Source: Christensenellaceae bacterium (GTDB taxonomy: Bacteria; Bacillota; Clostridia; Christensenellales; Christensenellaceae). Taken from it: a stretch of DNA of 50,233 nucleotides. The DNA lies in NCBI GenBank assembly GCA_017523755.1, contig JAFWWA010000060.1, positions 1 through 50,233 on the forward strand, in the 5' to 3' direction. Below the pieces are notes generated by a model. That model was not told the DNA's origin, made no database searches, and saw nothing but the letters and a program-made list of their open reading frames with translations. Of the stretch, positions 6,872-15,275 are shown piece after piece. Both the position numbers and the translations under genes were made by a program. Position 1 is the first letter of the stretch, and each line of letters begins with the position of its first letter.

Positions 6872-8038
6872 TTACTCAGTATTGCCGTCATCGTTTCCTG
6901 AGCCGCTGTCATCAGCTTCCCCGGTATCCTTTTCCTCTTCTGTTATATCGTCATCATTGAAGAGATGTATAGCACCGCTTCTGTTGAGATCTGTTATGAT
7001 GGCAGCTGCTATGGGTACTCCCAGAAGGCCTATGCCTCCAAACAGCTTCGCTCCCACGATCATGCATACTAGCGTGACTATAGGCCTCATCCCTATCCTC
7101 TTTCCTATGATCCTCGGCTCTATCACCTGCCTTAAGATAACGATGACTACATACAGTACAAGGAGCCCTATGCCCTTCTTTATGTCACCCGTGAAAAGGC
7201 ATATGATCCCCCAGGGTATCAGGACCGTACCTGAACCTAATATCGGGAAAACATCGACTATCGCTATCATAAGTCCTATGAGGAAAGGCTGCTTCTGACC
7301 GATTATGAGAAGTCCTATGGAATTCTCGATGATCGAGATGAGAAAGATGATGAAGTATGATTTTATGTACTTTAATATCACTTCCCCGAAGGAAGTCTTT
7401 GCCTTCCTTATGAGCTCAACGGTCCTTTCGGATGCGTTGTTCTTTACGAAGGACTTTATCCTGTCAAGGTCGAGCACTATGAATACCATCGCGATTATGC
7501 TGATAAGAGTATTCAACAGGAAAGAAGGTATCCCTGACGCTATGCCGGATATGAATGTGATGGCCTTCCCCGAAAGAGAGCTCACAAAAGATCCGAGGGA
7601 ACTTAGAACATGCGGCCCTATCATCTCGATCACGTCGTCGAATGATGTGCCGAAGCCCGACGCCCATTCGGACAGTGCGTCAAACGTATTCTGTATACCC
7701 GGCTGTACGGTATTGTAATAGAAAGAGGGTATTGAGGAAACGATCTTCCCTCCCCTGCTTATAAGATAATTGATTATACCGGTTATAACGGCAAAGAGTA
7801 TCGCAAGAAGTATCAGAAGGCTTATTATCCCCGCAAGCTTCCTGTTGAAATGCAGCCTGTCTGTGAGCAGATGGGCAAAGGGCCGCGAGATCACAACAGC
7901 AAGGGCTGCGATGAAGAAAGGCATGAGAAGACTTATTCCGTATTTCATGCCGGCATATATAAGAAATAGCAGTACCGCCCAGAAGGCTACAGTAATAAGG
8001 AATCTCTTATATCTTTCAAGACGCTTGTCTGTTTCCAT
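6872..8038 (-). CDS. AI-2E/YtvI-family membrane transporter
   Basis: 388 residues. Two N-terminal hydrophobic helices (~13-55), one at ~65-90, a soluble ~60-residue segment with a 'VVSSIPSFYYNTVQP'-type amphipathic stretch, then about four to five membrane helices to ~350. This is the AI-2E family (PF01594) pattern, including the GIGLLGVPIAAAI-like end. The acidic tail (EEEKDTGEADDSGSGNDD) is disordered. Members export small molecules or ions; the AI-2 name is historical and the substrate here is not inferable. The gene is last in the leftward operon, 87 bp after DUF896, so it might also have its own promoter. A terminator follows. Confidence 0.85.
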   Translation of the reverse strand: METDKRLERYKRFLITVAFWAVLLFLIYAGMKYGISLLMPFFIAALAVVISRPFAHLLTDRLHFNRKLAGIISLLILLAILFAVITGIINYLISRGGKIVSSIPSFYYNTVQPGIQNTFDALSEWASGFGTSFDDVIEMIGPHVLSSLGSFVSSLSGKAITFISGIASGIPSFLLNTLISIIAMVFIVLDLDRIKSFVKNNASERTVELIRKAKTSFGEVILKYIKSYFIIFLISIIENSIGLLIIGQKQPFLIGLMIAIVDVFPILGSGTVLIPWGIICLFTGDIKKGIGLLVLYVVIVILRQVIEPRIIGKRIGMRPIVTLVCMIVGAKLFGGIGLLGVPIAAAIITDLNRSGAIHLFNDDDITEEEKDTGEADDSGSGNDDGNTE

Positions 8039-8125
8039 TTTCCCGCCCGTAAAAATCCTTTACCATTGATATGGATATGATAACACTATCGGCCAGTATC
8101 ATCAATCACATGATGACACGCACTG

Positions 8126-8341
8126 TCAGTCTTTTTTCTTCCTTCTGTCGCGCACATATTCCTTCGTATTGTCGGGATAGTGTATGACCGTATTGTCAAG
8201 GGTCTGCCTCATCATGGCTCTGAAATTCTTCAGGTACTGCTCCCTTAAGGCCTTCTGCTCTTCCTTCTCCTCGGGAGTCAGAGCTCTCTCCTTGCTCAGA
8301 TTCGCAAGTTCATTGATCCTCTTAAGTAATTCGCTCGGCAT
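8126..8341 (-). CDS. DUF896 (YnzC-like) small protein
   Basis: 71 residues, matching the short DUF896 family of Firmicutes: N-terminal LLKRINELANLSKERALTPEEKEEQ, then LREQYLKNFR and a C-terminal NTKEY/basic tail. The family fold is a short helical hairpin. Bacillus subtilis relatives are linked to the SOS-regulated yneA operon, but a molecular role is not established. It sits 22 bp after the YgjP-type peptidase gene and has an AGGAAG SD. Complete length. Confidence 0.9.
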   Translation of the reverse strand: MPSELLKRINELANLSKERALTPEEKEEQKALREQYLKNFRAMMRQTLDNTVIHYPDNTKEYVRDRRKKKD

Positions 8342-8363
8342 ATATATCTTCCTTATCCTTTTA

Positions 8364-8951
8364 TCAGAATCCTGCTCTTACGAGTATCGCAGGACCGTTC
8401 TCCTTAAGCCATTTATCGCAGCGCCTGTAATCAGGGAATACCCTTAAGATCTCGTCATAGAACCTTTTTGAATGGTTCATCTCCTTTATATGGCACAGCT
8501 CATGGACCACCACGCTGTCTATGACTTCGTCCGGCGTCAGCATCAGAAGACAGTTAAAATTGAGATTATGCTTTGAACTGCAGCTCCCCCATCTCGTCTT
8601 CTGTTTCCTTATCGCTATCCTTCCCGGTCTCACGCCTATCCTTTCGGCATAGAAGCAGCATTTTTCAGGGATCACTTTCTTAGCCTTCTTTACAAGCTCC
8701 CTTATATCGGCTTCGCTTAACAGCCCTTCTCTGTTCTCCTCATAAAGGAGAGCCCTTTTCCTGCTCGCTTCCCTTATTTTTCCGATGTTCCTTATGAGGA
8801 AAACCTCGACCGTGGTCCTGGGCATGAGAAGAGGAGCCCTTACCTCTACTCCTCCGTCACTCATGATCTTCACCGCAACGGATCTTCTTTTTGAACGTAT
8901 AAGCGTATAGCTGAGTCCTCTTACGCTATACGTATTGTCATTTCCCGTCAA
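8364..8951 (-). CDS. YgjP-type metallopeptidase (SprT/M48-like, DUF45)
   Basis: 195 residues from a proposed TTG start at 8951. This codon overlaps the TGA stop of the preceding gene, and GGGGAGG (8959-8965) lies seven bases upstream. An alternative GTG at 8987 has no good SD and would overlap by 40 bp. The conserved TRWGSCS lies at 119-125. The zinc site is HELCH (His150, Glu151, His154) with a third ligand at His160. These are hallmarks of the YgjP family, whose E. coli member sits next to type I restriction genes in some genomes. A cytosolic zinc protease, substrate unknown. It is translationally coupled to the Toprim gene. Confidence 0.9.
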   Translation of the reverse strand: MTGNDNTYSVRGLSYTLIRSKRRSVAVKIMSDGGVEVRAPLLMPRTTVEVFLIRNIGKIREASRKRALLYEENREGLLSEADIRELVKKAKKVIPEKCCFYAERIGVRPGRIAIRKQKTRWGSCSSKHNLNFNCLLMLTPDEVIDSVVVHELCHIKEMNHSKRFYDEILRVFPDYRRCDKWLKENGPAILVRAGF

Positions 8952-9655
8952 ACCGGATCCTCCCCGTCTTCCTTCCGCAAAAAGCACAGGCCCAGATTGG
9001 AATTCCTCTCAAGCGAACGGCAGTCCTGCTTTATATAATCCCAGCTTCTCTTATATCCGTCGACCCTTGAGAACTCAGATGCACATAGATATCTTATGAA
9101 GCCTTCGATGTCATCCCTGTATCTCCTTGCGAACCTGAAGGAATCGTCTTCTTTCTCATCGTCGGAAGTATTCCTCTTCCCGTAAAGAGCATGATCGAGA
9201 TTCGACGACATATAGTAACAGCTGTAAGGGATGCTTCCCCAGACATAATCAAGGTCGGAAAGCGTATCGACGTTGTCCCTTTTCCTTTCGTTCCTGTCGA
9301 TCATCTGCTCGTATTTTGCCGTCATTATGCTGGTGTCCGTGTATACGGGCCTGTCGGCGCTCTCATCGTAAACTATATTGGCGTCGGGTATATAAGCCCC
9401 GTCTGTGTCGATTATCTGGATCACCCTTAAGAAATCATCCCTCTTGTAGTGGTTCCTGTCGGCATAGGACTTTACCTTCTTCATGAGATGCTTCCTTATG
9501 TTCAGGGGATTTATGCCGTATTTCGTCGTCATGTCCCCATGTATTATGTCGACATATACGGAGCTTCCCGTGAAATATCTTGAAAGAGGCACGCCTAAAG
9601 CCGTTTCGTCAGACGGTCCTTCTACTATTATGAAAACGATCTTCTTACGTGGCAT
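8948..9655 (-). CDS. Toprim-like protein paired with an AAA ATPase (RloB/AbiLii-like)
   Basis: 235 residues. The start IVFIIVEGPSDETAL gives the Toprim glutamate (Glu12) and IIDTDGAYI gives the DxD pair (Asp83, Asp85), the metal-binding layout of Toprim nucleases. The rest is charged and helical with no second domain I recognise. ATG 9655 lies inside the end of the ATPase gene (11-bp overlap), so the two are translationally coupled. Such ATPase/Toprim pairs include RloA/RloB, AbiLi/AbiLii and PARIS AriA/AriB, where the Toprim partner is the toxic nuclease. A defence role is inference; a housekeeping DNA-repair role with the neighbouring RecD2 is the alternative. Confidence 0.7.
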   Translation of the reverse strand: MPRKKIVFIIVEGPSDETALGVPLSRYFTGSSVYVDIIHGDMTTKYGINPLNIRKHLMKKVKSYADRNHYKRDDFLRVIQIIDTDGAYIPDANIVYDESADRPVYTDTSIMTAKYEQMIDRNERKRDNVDTLSDLDYVWGSIPYSCYYMSSNLDHALYGKRNTSDDEKEDDSFRFARRYRDDIEGFIRYLCASEFSRVDGYKRSWDYIKQDCRSLERNSNLGLCFLRKEDGEDPV

Positions 9656-11072
9656 CTTTCATCCCAGCCTCTTTGAAGGCCAGAGCTATCTCGGCATCGT
9701 TCGTGATGTCATATATCTCATGGTCCTGCTCACCTAATACTATGTCCCTGAAATAGAAGTCCCTTAAGTTCATTCCGTCCTTTAAATGCCTTATCCTCGT
9801 ATATCTGTCTGACGGATCTGTAGTCGTAAAGACTATGCAGGGATAATCCAGCACTTCAAGGGGCCTCAGATTGTGGGAGGTGAATATGAGCTGACCTTTT
9901 CCCTTGTCATAGATCACTCTTAGTATCTCCCCAAGCAGATACTCAAAGACCCCGGCGTCGAGCTCATCTATGGCGACAGTACAGGAGCTCTCGTTATATG
10001 TGACGATAAGCAGCTGGAGCATGCAGATTATCTTCTTTATTCCGTCAGATTCATATGCGAGCGGTATCTCCCTGCCGTTTTTTAATGAGACGAGCTGGAG
10101 CATCCTTCCTCTCGTTCCGTCCTGCATCATCCTCTGTCCGAGATCCGCGACTGAGATGAAAAGTCCTGGTATGATCTTTGAAAGGACCGTGTTCATGTCC
10201 TCGACGGTCTTCTTCACTGTTTCAAACGAGCTTTCTGGGAAAAGACAGGGCTCCTCGATGGGGAGCACCATCTCTCCCATAAGAGACTGCTTCCTCTTTT
10301 CGTATTTCAGCCCCAGCGGGAAGTTCCTTATCCCGTTATATCCGTAGCTCCTGGTCGTTACTATGAAAAGCTCGTAATTTCCGTAATGGGCAAGCGTTTC
10401 GATTATCCTCGCTGCCCTTAATAAGCTTTCATCCGCCCCGCTCTTCCTCTTCTTCCTTATGAGATCTATCATGCCCGCGGAAAAAACGAAGGAACCCGAA
10501 GCGGAATAGGCCGTCCTCTTTATCAGCATGACGTCGTCAGCCAGGTCCCTGTCGTTCCCCACAAAAGCCTGAAGCGTCTTTTTAGGTCCGAACAGTCTTC
10601 CTGACGTAGTATCAAAGAACATTGTTTTCCTTATTGTCTTCCTGCCATCACTGTATGAATAATAGAGCCTCTCCCCTGCTATAACGGGTATAGTATCTGT
10701 CCTTTCGGCCATGCCCATGTTTCCAAAAGGCATCGACTGTCCCTTCATGAGGCTTATGTCATAGAAGACCCTGTAGTTCTCTTTATCAGCCCTGACATCG
10801 AAAACATATCCGATGATCGCTTCCTCACGTCCGACGGATATGATATCTGTAAACCTTCCGGGGATCCTGGTCCCCGTGAGAGCTGCCTTAAGTATCTCAA
10901 GGGCGTTTATAAGAGCGGTCTTCCCCGATCCGTTCTGGCCGTAGATACCGGTGACGGAGGAACGCCTTTCCCCCTGTCCCTGTGAAAAATCGACAGTGCC
11001 CTTCGATACGTTCTTGAGCCCTTCTATGGTAAGGCTCACAAGCCTGACATAAACATTTTTCTTTTTTTCCAT
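9645..11072 (-). CDS. AAA15/21-type ATPase (RloA/AbiLi-like, COG1106-like)
   Basis: 475 residues. ABC/SMC-type head: Walker A GQNGSGKT (45-52) in an N-terminal strand-loop of the 'LTIEGLKN' type; a signature-like ESDGIKK (341-347); Walker B VAIDELDAG with Asp369-Glu370; and the switch His in FTSHN (His400). There is no long coiled coil and no Toprim domain of its own; a separate Toprim protein is encoded immediately downstream. This is the arrangement of COG1106 ATPases with RloB-like partners, and it resembles AbiL and PARIS defence modules. It begins 15 bp after recD2. Expected role is an ATP-driven sensor that controls the partner (family knowledge). The trigger is unknown. Confidence 0.8.
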   Translation of the reverse strand: MEKKKNVYVRLVSLTIEGLKNVSKGTVDFSQGQGERRSSVTGIYGQNGSGKTALINALEILKAALTGTRIPGRFTDIISVGREEAIIGYVFDVRADKENYRVFYDISLMKGQSMPFGNMGMAERTDTIPVIAGERLYYSYSDGRKTIRKTMFFDTTSGRLFGPKKTLQAFVGNDRDLADDVMLIKRTAYSASGSFVFSAGMIDLIRKKRKSGADESLLRAARIIETLAHYGNYELFIVTTRSYGYNGIRNFPLGLKYEKRKQSLMGEMVLPIEEPCLFPESSFETVKKTVEDMNTVLSKIIPGLFISVADLGQRMMQDGTRGRMLQLVSLKNGREIPLAYESDGIKKIICMLQLLIVTYNESSCTVAIDELDAGVFEYLLGEILRVIYDKGKGQLIFTSHNLRPLEVLDYPCIVFTTTDPSDRYTRIRHLKDGMNLRDFYFRDIVLGEQDHEIYDITNDAEIALAFKEAGMKDAT

Positions 11073-11087
11073 ATCGGTATCACCTTC

Positions 11088-13229
11088 CTACTGCCGGGCC
11101 TCTATGGCCTCCCTTATCCTCTTTTCGAGCTTCGTATTCCTTACGTCTGCCTTTACGTTCTTTATGGCATATGCAAGAGCTTTTGTATCCCCGGCTATCA
11201 CCATGAGTTTCTTAGCTCTCGTGACTCCTGTGTAGATCAGATTCCTCTCGAGCATGATGAAATGGCTCATCATTACCGGCATCACCACGACAGGATATTC
11301 GGAGCCCTGAGACTTATGTATCGTGACAGCATATGCCAGGACCAGTTCATCGAGTTCCTGCTGCTCATATATCACAGTCCTCTCATCGAACATGACCGAA
11401 AGCTCCCTTGCGCCCTGATCGATAGCTGATATGATGCCTATATCGCCGTTGAAGACTTCCTTCTCATAATCGTTCCTTATCTGCATCACCTTGTCGCCTG
11501 TCCTGAACATCTTCCCCGCACGGGTCAGGAATTCTCCTTCCGTATTAAGGGCTTCCTGGAGCATCTGGTTCAGCCTTACCGCTCCCACCGGTCCCCTCTG
11601 CATGGGTGTCAGGACTTCTATATCCATCGGTGACACACGGGAAAATCCAGGCAGTCTTCTTTTCACGAGATCCACGATATCGAGCGCGCAGGATTCGGCG
11701 TCCTCTTCCTTTATGAAATAGAAATCCGTTCCCTTCTGATTGTTTATCTCGGGATAGATGCCCCTGTTGATCCTGTGGGCGTTCATTATTATCCTGCTCG
11801 TCCTTGCCTGCCTGAATATCTTTTTTAAAGAGACAACCTTGAAGCACGACGAGGATATCATGTCCTTTAAGACATTCCCGGCACCTACCGACGGCAGCTG
11901 GTCTATATCCCCTACGAATATGAGCCTCATCTCGTCAGGCACTGCCTTAAGCAGCGCATACATGAGCACCGAATCGATCATCGACGCCTCATCCACTATA
12001 AGCACATCGCCCTTCAAAGGCGTTTTGTCATTCTTCTGATAACCCTCCTGCGGCCTGTATTCGAGCAGCCTGTGTATGGTCTTAGCCTCCATACGGCAGG
12101 CCTCCGACATCCTCTTTGCGGCCCTTCCGGTAGGCGCGGCAAGAAGTATCTTAAGCCCCGATCTGCCCAGCACCTTTATCATTCCAAGAGTTACGGTCGT
12201 CTTTCCAGTTCCGGGACCTCCGGTAAGTATCATGACCTTTTCGGTAAGACACGAGACGATGGCGTCCTTCTGCATATCGTCATATTCGACGCCTGTCTCC
12301 CTCTCAAGTGCATCAAAATCAGGCCTTATGCCCGAAGACAGTTGAAGAGGAGTCCTTACTATCATCCCAAGCCTTTCCGCTATGCCTTTCTCGGAATAGA
12401 AGAAAGCAGGAAGATAGACCGCATCCCCGTCTCTTATGACCCTCAGGCTCTCCTCAAGCGACTCGAGAGCCTTCCTGATATGATCCTCATCTGACTCAAG
12501 GAGCTTTATCCCTTCAGTTATCAGCTGGTCTTCACGGGCATATACATGCCCTTCGTCCGCGAGCCTGTTAAGAGTATAAAGGAGACCACTCATGAGCCTT
12601 GTTGGAGCGTCGCTCCTGTAGCCCAGCTTGGAAGCTATCCTGTCTGCAGTAAGGAAGCCTATCCCCCATATGTCGTCAGCCAGCCTGTAGGGATTTTCCT
12701 TTACGGTGTCAAGGCTCTTTTCCCCGTAGGTCTTGAATATCCTTGATGCGTAGGCAGTGCTCACATCATATCCCTGAAGGAACAGCATGATGTTTTTTAT
12801 CTCCCTCTGCCTGTCCCAGCTCTCCTTTATCATCTGAACCCGCTTCTTGCCGATACCGTCGACAAGCAGCAGTTTTTCTATATCGTCCTCTATTACTTCT
12901 ATAGTGTCCTTACCGAACACGGAAACTATCTTTTTGGCGTATTTCGGGCCTATGCCCTTTATGAGACCGCTTCCGAGATACTTCTCTATCCCGTATACGG
13001 TTGCGGGCATGGTCTCTTCCCATCTTTCAGCCTTGAACTGCGTGCCGTACTTTTTATCGTTCTTCCATTCTCCTTCGACCTGCAGCACCGAGCCTACGGA
13101 GACATCGGGAAAACTGCCTACGACCGTCACCAGGTCGTGGCTGTTGTTCATGCTGGCTCTTAATACACTGTATCCGTTCTCTGGATTCTGGTACGTGATC
13201 CTTTCTATGACACAGCGTATCCTTGCCAC
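11088..13229 (-). CDS. recD2: RecD2 (RecD-like) ATP-dependent DNA helicase
   Basis: 713 residues, the usual RecD2 length (~720-780). An N-terminal OB-like region (1-75) and tandem helix-hairpin-helix segments (~88-205, KGIGPKYAKK, VDGIGKKR, IWGIGFLTA) precede the SF1B motor. Motor motifs are Walker A GGPGTGKT (337-344), DEAS (413-416), FVGDIDQLPS and, near the end, the TIHKSQGSE motif. It is a 5'-3' helicase acting in DNA repair and replication-fork maintenance in bacteria lacking RecBCD. GTG start at 13229 with a GGAG nine bases upstream. It heads a leftward operon with the ATPase/Toprim pair. Confidence 0.95.
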   Translation of the reverse strand: MARIRCVIERITYQNPENGYSVLRASMNNSHDLVTVVGSFPDVSVGSVLQVEGEWKNDKKYGTQFKAERWEETMPATVYGIEKYLGSGLIKGIGPKYAKKIVSVFGKDTIEVIEDDIEKLLLVDGIGKKRVQMIKESWDRQREIKNIMLFLQGYDVSTAYASRIFKTYGEKSLDTVKENPYRLADDIWGIGFLTADRIASKLGYRSDAPTRLMSGLLYTLNRLADEGHVYAREDQLITEGIKLLESDEDHIRKALESLEESLRVIRDGDAVYLPAFFYSEKGIAERLGMIVRTPLQLSSGIRPDFDALERETGVEYDDMQKDAIVSCLTEKVMILTGGPGTGKTTVTLGMIKVLGRSGLKILLAAPTGRAAKRMSEACRMEAKTIHRLLEYRPQEGYQKNDKTPLKGDVLIVDEASMIDSVLMYALLKAVPDEMRLIFVGDIDQLPSVGAGNVLKDMISSSCFKVVSLKKIFRQARTSRIIMNAHRINRGIYPEINNQKGTDFYFIKEEDAESCALDIVDLVKRRLPGFSRVSPMDIEVLTPMQRGPVGAVRLNQMLQEALNTEGEFLTRAGKMFRTGDKVMQIRNDYEKEVFNGDIGIISAIDQGARELSVMFDERTVIYEQQELDELVLAYAVTIHKSQGSEYPVVVMPVMMSHFIMLERNLIYTGVTRAKKLMVIAGDTKALAYAIKNVKADVRNTKLEKRIREAIEARQ

Positions 13230-13312
13230 CGTCCGTGTCTCCTTTCAGCAGTTTTCCAGTTAGTATTTTAACATACGCGAGTGCTCTGTTGTACTTAATA
13301 ATATCCGCTTAT

Positions 13313-13339
13313 AAAAAGACCTCCCGGTAATTCCGGGAG
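13313..13339 (-). terminator. Intrinsic terminator of the heterodimeric ABC exporter
   Basis: CTCCCGG, loop TAATT, CCGGGAG (13321-13339), with a run of five U on the minus strand (13313-13317). Confidence 0.75.
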
Positions 13340-13358
13340 ATCCTGAAAAAAGCATCTG

Positions 13359-15272
13359 TCATTCGAGCTCGAAGGCTCCGGTATAGAGCTGGTAATAGAC
13401 GCCCTTCTGAGCTATCAGATCGTCGTGCGTGCCCCTTTCTATAATGTGTCCGTGATCCAGGACCATTATAGCGTTGCTGTTCCTGACCGTTGAAAGCCTG
13501 TGCGCTATCACGAAAACGGTCCTCCCCTTCATAAGGTTGTCCATGCCCTTCTGCACCAGCGCTTCGGTCCTCGTATCGATGGAGGACGTAGCCTCGTCGA
13601 GGATCATTACAGGCGGATCCGCGACGGCAGCCCTTGCTATTGATATGAGCTGCCTCTGGCCCTGTGAGAGCTGCGAACCGTTGTTCGTGAGCATGGTATC
13701 GTATCCTTCGGGCAGACGCGATATGAAGTCGTGCGCGTTGGCGAGTTTTGCAGCGTTTATGCATTCCTCATCCGTGGCGTCGAGCTTTCCGTATCTTATA
13801 TTCTCCATAACGGTTCCGGTGAAAAGATTCACATCCTGGAGCACTATCCCCAAGGAGCGTCTGAGATCAGGCTTCTTTATCTTGTTTATGTTTATGCCGT
13901 CGTATCTTATCTTCCCGTCCGGGATATCGTAGAACCTGTTTATGAGGTTAGTTATGGTCGTCTTGCCGGCACCGGTAGCTCCGACGAAAGCGATCTTCTG
14001 TCCCGGTTTCGCGTAAAGGGATATATCGTACAATACCTGCTTGTCCCTCGTATATCCGAAGTCGACATGCTCCATCACGATATCGCCCTTAAGTTCCTTA
14101 TATGTCGTTGTGTCATCAGCCCTGTGGTAATGCTTCCACGCCCAGAGCCCGGTCTTCTTTTCGGTCTCGTGTATGTTTCCTTCCTCATCCTTTACGGCGT
14201 TCACGAGAGTTACATACCCTTCATCCTTCTCCGGTTCCTCGTCTATAAGAGTGAATACCCTGTCGGCACCCGCAAGGCTCATCGCGATGGCGGAAGTATT
14301 CATAGATATCTGCCCTACGTTCTGCGAGAGCATCCTCGACATTCCGAGGAACGACACTATCGTTCCTATAGTAAGAGGCTCGAAGCCCTTAAGAGTGAGG
14401 TTGTTCACGTGCAGGGATACAAGGAAGCCTCCTATGAAGGCCAGAAGGACATACATGATATTTCCGACATTGCCGAGTATCGGGCCCAGCACATTGCCGT
14501 TCTTGTTGGCGTTGACACCGTCCTCGAAGAGCTTTTCATTGAGTACAGTGAAGTCCTTCTTTGCCTCTTCCTCATGTACGAACACCTGAACTACCTTCTG
14601 CCCTTCTATCATCTCCTGAATGAAGCCCTCCTCTTTTGCAAGGGACTCCTGCTGCTGTCTCATGTACTTTGCGCTTGCGCCGCCGAATTTCTTCGTTATC
14701 GTGGTCATGAGGAACATGACCAGTGCAACGACGAGGCTCATCCATACGGAATAAGTGAGCATGGTATAGATGACCGATATGATCGCCAGCACCGCTGAGA
14801 TCATGTTGGGAAGGCTGTTGGCTATGAACTGCCTTATAGAGTCGATATCGTTCGTATATGATGACATAATGTCGCCGCTCAGATGCGAATCGAAATATCT
14901 TAAAGGCAGCTTTTCCATGTTCATGAACATCTCGTTCCTGAGCTTCTCGAGAGAGCCCTGAGTGATCCCGGCAAAAAGATAGCTCTGTATCCCGGCACCA
15001 AGTACTCCAAGAACGTATATCACAGCCATCTTGAGAAGGATGGATGTCATCTGCGGAAGGACGGCTTCAAGCCCGGATTCCATCCCGGGGATTATGCAGT
15101 CGTCTATGAGCCTCCTTAAAAACGTGCTTCCAATGACGCTCGAGAGCGAGGAGAAAATGATGCAGACAAGGCAGACGGCAAGCTGTCCCGGATAGTTCTT
15201 TATCATGAACCCGATCAGTCTCTTGAATGTTCCCGGCCTTGCTTTTCTCATAACGGGTCTCATCCTCTGCAT
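13359..15272 (-). CDS. ABC exporter, half-transporter B (permease-ATPase fusion)
   Basis: 637 residues. A basic N-terminus (~20) is followed by a six-helix membrane domain (~25-345). The ATPase domain has Walker A GATGAGKT, signature LSQGQRQ, Walker B MILDEATSSID and the H-loop AHRLST. A ~40-residue insertion (~370-400, with KTGLWAWKHYHR) lies between the membrane domain and the ATPase. It starts 3 bp after the stop of its partner gene, with AGGAGG in between. Two adjacent unequal half-exporters usually form a heterodimeric multidrug or lipid pump (YheI/YheH, LmrCD type). Inner membrane, substrate unknown. Confidence 0.9.
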   Translation of the reverse strand: MQRMRPVMRKARPGTFKRLIGFMIKNYPGQLAVCLVCIIFSSLSSVIGSTFLRRLIDDCIIPGMESGLEAVLPQMTSILLKMAVIYVLGVLGAGIQSYLFAGITQGSLEKLRNEMFMNMEKLPLRYFDSHLSGDIMSSYTNDIDSIRQFIANSLPNMISAVLAIISVIYTMLTYSVWMSLVVALVMFLMTTITKKFGGASAKYMRQQQESLAKEEGFIQEMIEGQKVVQVFVHEEEAKKDFTVLNEKLFEDGVNANKNGNVLGPILGNVGNIMYVLLAFIGGFLVSLHVNNLTLKGFEPLTIGTIVSFLGMSRMLSQNVGQISMNTSAIAMSLAGADRVFTLIDEEPEKDEGYVTLVNAVKDEEGNIHETEKKTGLWAWKHYHRADDTTTYKELKGDIVMEHVDFGYTRDKQVLYDISLYAKPGQKIAFVGATGAGKTTITNLINRFYDIPDGKIRYDGININKIKKPDLRRSLGIVLQDVNLFTGTVMENIRYGKLDATDEECINAAKLANAHDFISRLPEGYDTMLTNNGSQLSQGQRQLISIARAAVADPPVMILDEATSSIDTRTEALVQKGMDNLMKGRTVFVIAHRLSTVRNSNAIMVLDHGHIIERGTHDDLIAQKGVYYQLYTGAFELE

Positions 15273-15275
15273 GGC

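Noticed and set aside
8951..8987. GTG 8987 as the start of the YgjP-type peptidase
   Set aside because: No SD, a 40-bp overlap and extra residues that do not look conserved. TTG 8951 has an ideal SD and stop-start coupling.
13731..14798. A 355-codon open frame on the + strand opposite the ABC exporter
   Set aside because: It is fully antisense to a well-conserved ABC gene, has no SD and has an atypical composition. It is a shadow of the coding strand.
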